Positions 53,391 through 59,783 of a DNA stretch of 64,000 bases are shown in pieces. Position 1 is the first letter of the stretch. Each line of letters begins with the position of its first letter. The translations under genes and the position numbers were made by a program. The notes under the pieces were generated by a model. The model saw only the letters and a list, made by a program, of their open reading frames with translations, was not told the DNA's origin and did no database searches. The stretch covers positions 372,001 to 436,000 of the forward strand of contig NZ_LCTZ01000002.1 of NCBI RefSeq assembly GCF_001413955.1, given 5' to 3'. The DNA is from Flagellimonas eckloniae. GTDB taxonomy: Bacteria; Bacteroidota; Bacteroidia; Flavobacteriales; Flavobacteriaceae.

Positions 53391-53506
53391 CAAGTTTACC
53401 TTGAATTTTGATGCATAGAAAAGGCGAGTTGTTAACGGAATGTGTTGATAGATTTTCATCTTCATTGCTGTCATGATAAATGCATTAAATCACTTTTCCA
53501 CACAAA

Positions 53507-53530
53507 AAAAAGCCCCAGATAGGGCTTTTT
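53507..53530 (-). terminator. Terminator after the SDR gene
   Basis: Inverted repeat AGCCC (53511-53515) / GGGCT (53522-53526) extended by A/T pairs on both sides, with loop CAGATA. The minus-strand tail is TTTTTTTTGTG. It lies 19 nt past the SDR stop codon. Confidence 0.8.
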
Positions 53531-53548
53531 ATCACTTTTGCTTTATTC

Positions 53549-54310
53549 TTATACCAACATACCACCAGAAACCTCAATACGTTGACCACTTATCCATTTG
53601 GCATCATCAGAACATAAAAAGGCCACGACGCTGCCAATGTCATCGCTTTCACCCACGCGACTCAAAGATGTCATTCCTGCAATAATATCAACCACTTGAG
53701 GGGTTTCTTGAAAGCGGTCTTTGTTAAAATCAGTGTTTATGGCACCTGGCGCTACCGTATTCGCCCGTATTTGGCGTTCACCAAACTCTTTTGCCAAATA
53801 GCGCGTGTATACTTCCACTGCTCCTTTCATGCTGGCATATGCCGAGTATCCTGGAAAGGAAAATCGGGCCAGTCCACTGGATATGTTTACAATTCCACCG
53901 CCATCATGTAGACAATTCAACAAGGTTTGCGTCAAAAAATACACGCCTTTTAAATGTACGTTAACCAAATCATCAAAAATTTCTTCCGTAGTATCAGCCA
54001 CAGAACTGTGATGCCCAAAGCCTGCGTTATTTATCAAGAAATCAATTTTGGAAGTTTTCCAATGTGATTGCAACTCACTGGCAAGTTCGTTTTTGAAAGT
54101 TTTGAAGGTAGCAACCTTTCTAGTATCCAATTGTATGGCTATTCCTTTTGCTCCAAAGGCTTGGATTTCACTTACCGTATTTTCTGCAGCTTCCTTATTG
54201 GAATAATAAGTAACGACAACATCCAAACCTCTTTTTGCAATATTGATGGCCATGTCCTTGCCTAATCCCCGGCTACCACCTGTTACCAATGCAATTTTTC
54301 TAGTATTCAT
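53549..54310 (-). CDS. Short-chain dehydrogenase/reductase (SDR)
   Basis: A 253-residue classical SDR. The cofactor site is TGGSRGLGKDMA (about 10-21; TGxxxGxG), the NNAGFGHHS region (about 92-100) follows, then Ser in NISSGLARF, the YxxxK pair in YSAYASMKGA (Tyr about 154 and Lys four residues later) and PGAINTD. The C-terminal IGSVVAFLCSDDAKWISGQRIEVSGG is typical. A reductase or dehydrogenase of unknown substrate. It sits downstream of an AraC regulator gene in the same direction, probably under its control. Confidence 0.92.
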   Translation of the reverse strand: MNTRKIALVTGGSRGLGKDMAINIAKRGLDVVVTYYSNKEAAENTVSEIQAFGAKGIAIQLDTRKVATFKTFKNELASELQSHWKTSKIDFLINNAGFGHHSSVADTTEEIFDDLVNVHLKGVYFLTQTLLNCLHDGGGIVNISSGLARFSFPGYSAYASMKGAVEVYTRYLAKEFGERQIRANTVAPGAINTDFNKDRFQETPQVVDIIAGMTSLSRVGESDDIGSVVAFLCSDDAKWISGQRIEVSGGMLV

Positions 54311-54400
54311 AGTATTTTATGTTTATGATTATTGAATACAGCAAAGGTCCTGACCAAATCATCACCATGTTTGTAATGAAGAAGTCAATTGTTGTAAAAA

Positions 54401-55309
54401 TCAAATATTTTCTAATTTCCGATATGAAGCAGGGGAGTGGTTCGCATGTTTTTTAAAGAAATTTGAAAAGTGAGCGGTCTCTTCAAATCCAAGAGTGTTT
54501 GCAATTTCTGAAATGTTCCAGTTGGTGTGTCGTACCAAAATTTTAGCCTCTTGCACAACACGTTCGGTAATAAGATTTGATGTGCTTTTCTGCATGCTTG
54601 CTTTTAGGGCTCGATTAAGATGATTGACATGCATACTTAATTGTGTGGCAAAGTCTGAAGCTGAACGTAATTGCATGCGTTGCATAGGACTTTCTATGGG
54701 GAATTGCCGCTCTAACAACTCCATAAATAAGCCTGAAATTCTTTCTGAAGCATTGGAATGCAGATTCATATTTAAATCAGCGGGTTGCAATTTTAGGGCG
54801 GTATGAATCAATTCGAAAACTAAATTGCGAAGCACATCATATTTGTAGGCATAATCCGAATCAATTTCGGTAAACATCCGTTGAAAAATGGATGAAATGG
54901 TTTCCAACTGTTCATCGGTTAATTGAAAAACGGGGTTACCGTTAGGCTGAAAAACTGGATATTGGGTAAGATTCCCAAATTGATGGAAAAATGCATCGGT
55001 AAACACACAAAAATAGCCTCTTAGTTGCTCATCTATCATTTCCCAATTGTAGGGTATTTGAGGATTGGAAAACACAATGACTTGTTTTTGCACATTTACA
55101 ATCTTGTCGGCATAATGTACCCTGCTCTTTCCTTTGACCAAACTTATTTTAAAATAGTCCCTGCGATTAAATGGCATCGCCTTTGGTTTGGGTCCGGCAA
55201 ATTCATCTAGTTTGAACACGTTAAAATGTCCGATGCCAGATTTTACGCTTTCGGGCACAAATTTGTGACTCGATTCATAAAATTCTTCAATGGAAACCCT
55301 TTTGTTCAT
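54401..55309 (-). CDS. AraC-family transcriptional regulator
   Basis: A 302-residue regulator with an N-terminal cupin-like sensor domain (about 1-160; PKAMPFNRRDYFKISLVKGKSRVHYADK) and a C-terminal pair of helix-turn-helix units (about 205-300; SASDFATQLSMHVNHLNRALKASMQKSTSNLI, then LVRHTNWNISEIANTLGFEETAHFSNFFKKHANHSPASYRK). The last block is the AraC signature. It is followed 90 nt downstream by the SDR gene. A minus-strand TAACTTTG (55321-55314) matches the -7 consensus 4 nt before the ATG, implying a nearly leaderless transcript if used. Confidence 0.92.
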   Translation of the reverse strand: MNKRVSIEEFYESSHKFVPESVKSGIGHFNVFKLDEFAGPKPKAMPFNRRDYFKISLVKGKSRVHYADKIVNVQKQVIVFSNPQIPYNWEMIDEQLRGYFCVFTDAFFHQFGNLTQYPVFQPNGNPVFQLTDEQLETISSIFQRMFTEIDSDYAYKYDVLRNLVFELIHTALKLQPADLNMNLHSNASERISGLFMELLERQFPIESPMQRMQLRSASDFATQLSMHVNHLNRALKASMQKSTSNLITERVVQEAKILVRHTNWNISEIANTLGFEETAHFSNFFKKHANHSPASYRKLENI

Positions 55310-55378
55310 ATAACAAAGTTATATAAATCAAACAATTGATAAATATGATTTGTGAAATTAACTGTTGAGACGAAGCTT

Positions 55379-56590
55379 TTAGCTTTTACTTAAAAGCGCC
55401 ATATAAAACCCATCAAAGCCATGTTCTGATGCAAAAATTTTCTGCTCTTTTATGAACTCAAAACCCTTCCCTTCTTCAGAAGTCAAAAAAGATTGAACTT
55501 GCTCCGAATTTTCTTCGGGAAGTATGGAACAGGTGGCATATACCATTTTACCTCCGGGTTTTACCATTTTGGAATAGCTACGTAAAATATCGTGTTGAAC
55601 ACCTTTTATTTTTTCAATAAACTCCGGCTGCAATTTCCATTTTGAATCGGGATTACGACGAAGCACACCAAGCCCGGAACAGGGAGCGTCCAACAATAAG
55701 CGATCAACGGAATTGTATAGTTTTTTTATCACTTTAGTAGATTCAATAGCCCTTGTTTCTACATTATGAACTCCATTTCGCCTTGTTCTAACCTTAAGTT
55801 TTTTAAGCTTACTTTCATAAATATCCAAGGCAATCAATTGTCCTTTGTTTTCCATTAAAGAGGCCAGATGCAAGGTTTTCCCACCAGCTCCTGCGCAGGC
55901 ATCGACTACGCGCTGCCCGGGCTCTACTTCTAAGAATGGGGCCACTAGTTGTGAGGAAGCATCTTGAACTTCAAAAAGCCCATCTTTAAAAGCTTGGGTT
56001 ACAAAAACGTTTTTTCGCACTACCAATTTCAAAGCATCTTTTACTCCAGAAACGGTTTCTGTTTCAATTTCCTCGGTCTTTAAAAGCGCCCGTAGTTTCT
56101 CCTTGGTGGTTTTTAAGGTATTGGTCCTAAGGATTACTTCGGCCTGCGTATTTAAAGCGGCAATCTCCTTGGTCCATAAGTCATTTCCCAATGCTTTTTC
56201 ACCTAATTCATCCATCCAATCAGGTACTGATTCCCGAAGCTTTCTGATTTTAGAAAGCTCATCAAAACGTCCTTTGATCCGTCTTTCAGGGGTTTCTTCC
56301 AATTGTTTCCAATCTGGGAGCTGAATCCCACGTAATACACACCAGACCGTGAACAGTCTAAATAAGTTTTGACGGGAGTAAGGAGCATTTACTTCGGCAA
56401 TTTCAGCATACAAACGTTTCCAACGAACAATATCGTAAGTGGTCTCGGCAATAAATCCCCGGTCCCGTGCACCCCAGCGCTTATCATAACGCAGTACTTT
56501 TTCAATTACCTTATCGGCATATTCATTTTCATTGAAAATCATGCCAAGGGCATCTATAACGGCAAAGACCAAGTTTCTGTGTAGTCGCAT
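55379..56590 (-). CDS. rsmB: 16S rRNA m5C methyltransferase, RsmB type
   Basis: A 403-residue RNA cytosine-C5 methyltransferase. The N-terminal helical RNA-binding domain (about 1-140) resembles NusB-like RsmB. The SAM site is VDACAGAGGKTLHLAS; the catalytic region has Cys304 in LLDAPCSGLG and Cys354 in YATCSILPEEN. The 50-residue spacing between these Cys equals that of E. coli RsmB (325/375 from memory). It methylates a cytosine in 16S rRNA (C967 in E. coli). I use ATG 56590 rather than TTG 56611, which lies inside the promoter at 56609-56646. Confidence 0.85.
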   Translation of the reverse strand: MRLHRNLVFAVIDALGMIFNENEYADKVIEKVLRYDKRWGARDRGFIAETTYDIVRWKRLYAEIAEVNAPYSRQNLFRLFTVWCVLRGIQLPDWKQLEETPERRIKGRFDELSKIRKLRESVPDWMDELGEKALGNDLWTKEIAALNTQAEVILRTNTLKTTKEKLRALLKTEEIETETVSGVKDALKLVVRKNVFVTQAFKDGLFEVQDASSQLVAPFLEVEPGQRVVDACAGAGGKTLHLASLMENKGQLIALDIYESKLKKLKVRTRRNGVHNVETRAIESTKVIKKLYNSVDRLLLDAPCSGLGVLRRNPDSKWKLQPEFIEKIKGVQHDILRSYSKMVKPGGKMVYATCSILPEENSEQVQSFLTSEEGKGFEFIKEQKIFASEHGFDGFYMALLSKS

Positions 56591-56608
56591 CCTGAAAATT
56601 AAGGATTG

Positions 56609-56646
56609 CAAAGGTATTGTTTTACCATGGATTCCAATTAAATTTG
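56609..56646. promoter_or_regulatory. Interleaved divergent promoter pair
   Basis: Two complete Bacteroidota promoters share 38 bp. Plus strand: TTG 56617-56619, 19-nt spacer, TAAATTTG 56639-56646, leading to ATG 56662. Minus strand: TTG 56637-56635, 18-nt spacer, TACCTTTG 56616-56609, leading to ATG 56590. Each -33 element lies against the opposite strand's -7 element, so one RNA polymerase would exclude the other. Confidence 0.72.
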
Positions 56647-56661
56647 AATGAACCTTATAGG

Positions 56662-57693
56662 ATGGTAAAAAAAATAGTAATTATTGTGGTATTGGTAGCA
56701 CTAGGGTGTTCCTCAAAAAATAAGTCATTCAATTATTCTGAAGTAGAAATAGCTACAGTATTCAGTGACTCAGTTAGTATTAGGGCCATTGAGTTTTTAG
56801 ATGACAATACTTTAGCCTTTGCAGGAAACAATGGGGTATACGGTTCTATTGATGTTAGAACAAATACTGTTAGAGCCAATGTGCAAAAATTTGACAGTAT
56901 TCTTCCCGAGTTTAGAGCTATAGCACATACCAAAAATGACTTTTTTATGCTTTCCGTGGCTTCTCCTGCATTGCTGTATAAAACTGGTGAGAAAGGGAAA
57001 ATGGAATTGGTTTATAGCGAGGAAGGAGAAGGTGTTTTTTATGATTCCATGAAGTTTTGGAACGATAGGGAAGGTATTGCCATTGGTGATGGGGCTGATG
57101 GATGTCTATCCATTATCATTACAAGGGATGGGGGAAAGAATTGGATGAAAATTCCCTGTGACTCCTTGCCGAACTTAGAAGAATCTGTTGGGGCTTATGC
57201 AGCAAGCAATACAAATATTGAAATAGTTGGGGACAAATGTTGGATCATGACCTCTATTGAGTACACGTTATTTTCTGAAGATAGAGGCAAAACTTGGGCT
57301 GCAATTAAAACTCCAATACTAATGACGGAACTTTTTCAAGGAATCTATTCCATTGACTTTTACAATGGGAATTTGGGTTATGGGATAGGAGGTTCTTTTA
57401 AGGTCACGGATGTAAAGAAATCGAATAAGATTATCACCGTTGATGGTGGGAAAACATGGGAACTCATTGCGGAAGGGCAAGAACCAGGATATAAAAGTTG
57501 CGTACAGTTTATACCCAAATCGGGAGGAAAAGATATGGTTGCTGTTGGATTTACGGGAGTTTCATATTCCAAAGATGGTGGACATAACTGGGAATCACTT
57601 AGTGAAGAAGGATTTTACACCATTCGGTTTTTAAATAGTTCCACAGCCTACGCAGCAGGGAAAAACAAGATTGCGAAATTGGTATTCAAATAA
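56662..57693 (+). CDS. Ycf48/BNR-type lipoprotein
   Basis: A 343-residue lipoprotein with lipobox (VLVALGC, Cys at about residue 16) followed by a seven-bladed propeller of BNR/Ycf48 type: ITRDGGKNWMKIP, SEDRGKTWAA, VDGGKTWELI and SKDGGHNWESL. Flavobacterial members of this group are often labelled oxidoreductases without evidence. The start is ATG 56662: an upstream TTG at 56617 is the -33 element of its promoter. It diverges from the rsmB-like gene. Confidence 0.85.
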   Translation: MVKKIVIIVVLVALGCSSKNKSFNYSEVEIATVFSDSVSIRAIEFLDDNTLAFAGNNGVYGSIDVRTNTVRANVQKFDSILPEFRAIAHTKNDFFMLSVASPALLYKTGEKGKMELVYSEEGEGVFYDSMKFWNDREGIAIGDGADGCLSIIITRDGGKNWMKIPCDSLPNLEESVGAYAASNTNIEIVGDKCWIMTSIEYTLFSEDRGKTWAAIKTPILMTELFQGIYSIDFYNGNLGYGIGGSFKVTDVKKSNKIITVDGGKTWELIAEGQEPGYKSCVQFIPKSGGKDMVAVGFTGVSYSKDGGHNWESLSEEGFYTIRFLNSSTAYAAGKNKIAKLVFK

Positions 57694-57698
57694 AGAAA

Positions 57699-57722
57699 GA
57701 GCGACGATAGAAATCGCCGCTC
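57699..57722 (-). terminator. Terminator after the DUF6515 gene
   Basis: Stem GAGCG / CGCTC (57699-57703 with 57718-57722) with one mismatch, then CGAT / ATCG around loop AGAA. The minus-strand tail is TTTCTTTATTTG. It also follows the plus-strand lipoprotein gene, but on that side there is no T run. Confidence 0.65.
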
Positions 57723-57746
57723 CTTACGAACAAATAACCAAACCAA

Positions 57747-58097
57747 CTAAACGTTAACTACAACGTAATTTCTTCCGGTCTTTTTATACCAAACACCTCT
57801 ATATTTATATAACTTTCTACCATTTACAACCACTACTTTTCGGGCTCTTGGTAACTTTCGTACAGTAATGCCTCTTGGTGCGGCGGCTACTACATAGGTT
57901 TTGCCTTTGGCCCTGTACCAAACTCCATCAGAAAAATAAAAGTTTACATTGTTGTGTACCACAACTTTGGGTTTGGTAATCGTCTTTACCACTGTTCCAT
58001 GTTTTGGATATACGCGAACAACTGTTTTTTGTGCATTGGCAATCAAAAGACCACCTACTAGTGCTATAGTCAAAAGGACAAGTTTTATATTTTTCAT
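57747..58097 (-). CDS. DUF6515-type exported basic protein, likely ECF regulon member
   Basis: A 116-residue, strongly basic exported protein with signal peptide (about 1-23, ending IANAQ). The mature part carries a repeated motif: GVWY at residues 58-61 followed by RAKGKTYVV, and GVWY at 101-104 followed by KKTGRNYVVV, each preceded by an aromatic-rich strand. This matches the DUF6515 type of Bacteroidota. The function is unknown; small beta-rich cell-envelope proteins are likely. It is preceded by a copy of the ECF promoter motif found before the sigma gene (58125-58154), so the ECF sigma factor probably activates it. Confidence 0.75.
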   Translation of the reverse strand: MKNIKLVLLTIALVGGLLIANAQKTVVRVYPKHGTVVKTITKPKVVVHNNVNFYFSDGVWYRAKGKTYVVAAAPRGITVRKLPRARKVVVVNGRKLYKYRGVWYKKTGRNYVVVNV

Positions 58098-58124
58098 TAC
58101 AACTGATTTAATGGATTTCTGTAT

Positions 58125-58154
58125 CTATGACTCTTGTTTTAGGAAAAGGTTTAA
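58125..58154 (-). promoter_or_regulatory. ECF-type promoter before the DUF6515 gene (copy iii)
   Basis: Minus-strand TTAAACCTTTTC, then 8 nt, then AGAGTCATAG. AAACC and GTC are 16 nt apart. It is nearly identical to the copy before the sigma gene, with the same 30-nt span and the same AGAGTCATAG end. ATG 58097 lies 27 nt beyond the box. Confidence 0.75.
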
Positions 58155-58159
58155 TCAAA

Positions 58160-58183
58160 AAAAGGAGCCAGTTGGCTCCTTTT
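58160..58183 (-). terminator. Terminator of the ECF operon
   Basis: An 11-bp inverted repeat (AAAAGGAGCCA / TGGCTCCTTTT) around GT; the minus-strand tail is TTTTTTTGATTAA. It lies 26 nt after the stop of the LTxxQ protein gene and directly abuts the DUF6515 promoter, so termination and re-initiation occur within 60 nt. Confidence 0.8.
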
Positions 58184-58209
58184 CTAATTTTTTTGTCTGA
58201 TTTTAGACT

Positions 58210-58650
58210 TTATTTATTCTCTCGGTGCTTTCTATACTGCTGTATCAGTCTTTTTTTAAAATCTTCCTCCGCTTTTAAAAGCAGCAAGGTTTTTTTATGA
58301 GTTATGACGTTTTTTATTTTTGAAATAAAGTTCTGTTCCAAATTATATTTTTCTTTTTGTATGGCAAGATGTTTATCTAAAAGCGAAGATGATTCTTCAC
58401 TGGATAGATTTCCTATTGATTCTATTTGTGCCCTTAGTTCAACTCGTTCTTTTCTTCTTAGTACCTGTTTTTTTTCTTCGAAATCATTATAGATAGGCCA
58501 GAACGATTGTGCTTCCTTACTGGTAAGGTTTATTCTCTCTGTGATATAAGCTACCTTGAGGGTCTTTATACGTTCCCCTGAAGGGCGTTGGGCATAAATC
58601 CAATTGGAGCCCAACAACAGTGTGAATAATATAAGTAGTGTTTTATTCAT
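58210..58650 (-). CDS. Small exported LTxxQ/Spy-like helical protein of the ECF operon
   Basis: A 146-residue exported protein with signal peptide (about 1-20, ending WIYAQ). The mature part is a long helical, charged protein: RINLTSKEAQSFWPIYNDFEEKKQVLRRKERVELRAQ carries the LT-x-x-(E/Q)A pattern of LTxxQ proteins such as Spy, CpxP and the CnrX/ZraP sensors. Third in the sigma/anti-sigma operon, it could sense the extracytoplasmic signal for the anti-sigma, as CnrX does, or act as a chaperone. It overlaps the anti-sigma gene by 8 nt. The sensing role is inference. Confidence 0.78.
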   Translation of the reverse strand: MNKTLLILFTLLLGSNWIYAQRPSGERIKTLKVAYITERINLTSKEAQSFWPIYNDFEEKKQVLRRKERVELRAQIESIGNLSSEESSSLLDKHLAIQKEKYNLEQNFISKIKNVITHKKTLLLLKAEEDFKKRLIQQYRKHRENK

Positions 58651-59158
58651 AATAGTCGTTTTCTAAATCTAATTCTTCAATATCATTGATATTTTCATCC
58701 AAATAATCCAGTATATGTTCATCCTCCAAACTATTTTCCAAAACATCATTTAATTCCAACTCATCAATGGAAACCACTTCTGCAATTTCATAGCTGCTCA
58801 ATTTCATATCTGTTGTATCAAAATAAGCATCTATTTCGGCACTTGCCAAATCTTCAAAACCAAGTTGCGGTTGATCGTTCCAATTTATAGCCAATGTTAA
58901 GATAGCTATTGCAGCAATTGATGCAGCTATGTAATAGAATTTTTTATATGATTTTAATGGAATGACCTTAGGTTCTTTTTCATCCAGTTTAGAGATGATA
59001 TTATCATTTAGGTTTTTAAAATAATCATCTGGTACACCAAAACCATCTGCCTTAGGAATTATGGACTCTTCCTTGGCGATTTTTTCCATAAGGCGTTCAT
59101 TAAAACTATCGAAATAGCCTTCTGGGGTTTTGAATTTATTTTTGTGATTCTTTTTCAT
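58643..59158 (-). CDS. Single-pass anti-sigma-factor-like membrane protein
   Basis: A 171-residue protein of the type that follows ECF genes in Bacteroidota. The cytoplasmic part has a duplicated motif (F9-x-x-P12-x-x-YF16 and F40-x-x-P43-x-x-YF47) each followed by a helical Glu/Lys segment, then one membrane helix (about 73-92) and a very acidic extracytoplasmic tail (about 93-171; many Asp/Glu). The duplicated motif may form the sigma-binding face. It starts 33 nt after the sigma gene and has a copy of the ECF promoter motif just before its start. Confidence 0.82.
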   Translation of the reverse strand: MKKNHKNKFKTPEGYFDSFNERLMEKIAKEESIIPKADGFGVPDDYFKNLNDNIISKLDEKEPKVIPLKSYKKFYYIAASIAAIAILTLAINWNDQPQLGFEDLASAEIDAYFDTTDMKLSSYEIAEVVSIDELELNDVLENSLEDEHILDYLDENINDIEELDLENDYYE

Positions 59159-59165
59159 CCTATTT

Positions 59166-59195
59166 GTTTGACAATTAAACTACTAAAAGGTTTAA
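59166..59195 (-). promoter_or_regulatory. ECF-type promoter before the anti-sigma gene (copy ii)
   Basis: Minus-strand TTAAACCTTTT followed at the same 16-nt distance by GTC (TTGTCAAAC). The end differs from the other copies (no ATAG after GTC). The -35 half overlaps the stop codon of the sigma gene. It could let the sigma factor drive extra anti-sigma transcription. Confidence 0.55.
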
Positions 59196-59734
59196 TCACT
59201 CTTAAGATACGCTTCTATTTTTTTTACTGCTAGATGGTATGAAGCTTTTAATCCCCCAACCGAGGTTTCCAAAACTTCTGATATTTCATCGTATTTCATT
59301 TCTTGAAAATACTTCATGTTAAATACCAACTTTTGTTTTTCGGGCAAGGTGGCAAGAGCCTGTTGTAATTTCATTTGAATCTCACCTCCTTCAAAATAAA
59401 CATCGGACTGCAAATTTTCAACCATTGCCGTTTTTAATTCCTGGTCACTTATTTCCGCCTTCTTCGATTTTTGTTTCAAAAAAGTCAACGCCTCATTTGT
59501 GGCAATACGGTACATCCATGAATATAACTTACTGTCTCCCTTAAAGCCCTCAATATTTTTATACACTTTAATGAACGTATTTTGAAGCACATCATCCGCA
59601 TCATCATGATCCAAAACAATTCTTCGTATATGCCAATATAGGCGTTCTTTGTAAGTGTTCACCAACACTTCAAAGGCCTTTGCTTGGCTATCCTTTTGTT
59701 TTAGTTCTTTGACTAGGGCTTCCTCAGCGATCAA
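59192..59734 (-). CDS. ECF sigma factor with a TTG start
   Basis: A 180-residue ECF sigma factor. Sigma2 spans about 20-85 (YKERLYWHIRRIVLDHDDADDVLQNTFIKVYKNIEGFKGDSKLYSWMYRIATNEA) and sigma4 about 120-175 (LATLPEKQKLVFNMKYFQEMKYDEISEVLETSVGGLKASYHLAVKKIE). An in-frame TAG lies three codons upstream of the TTG at 59734, and the next ATG is inside sigma2, so translation must begin at TTG 59734 or another rare codon. The promoter motif at 59754-59783 would give a leader of about 15 nt. It probably activates its own operon and the DUF6515 gene. Confidence 0.9.
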   Translation of the reverse strand: MIAEEALVKELKQKDSQAKAFEVLVNTYKERLYWHIRRIVLDHDDADDVLQNTFIKVYKNIEGFKGDSKLYSWMYRIATNEALTFLKQKSKKAEISDQELKTAMVENLQSDVYFEGGEIQMKLQQALATLPEKQKLVFNMKYFQEMKYDEISEVLETSVGGLKASYHLAVKKIEAYLKSD

Positions 59735-59753
59735 TTGTCTCTACAATTTGGTG

Positions 59754-59783
59754 CTATGACTCTATATTTATGAAAAGGTTTAA
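59754..59783 (-). promoter_or_regulatory. ECF-type promoter before the sigma gene (copy i)
   Basis: Minus-strand TTAAACCTTTTC, 8 nt, AGAGTCATAG. AAACC-N16-GTC matches the general ECF promoter plan (-35 with AAC, -10 with GTC). The copy before DUF6515 has the same length and 22 fixed positions in these two blocks. It lies against the end of the ABC transporter gene. Confidence 0.75.
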
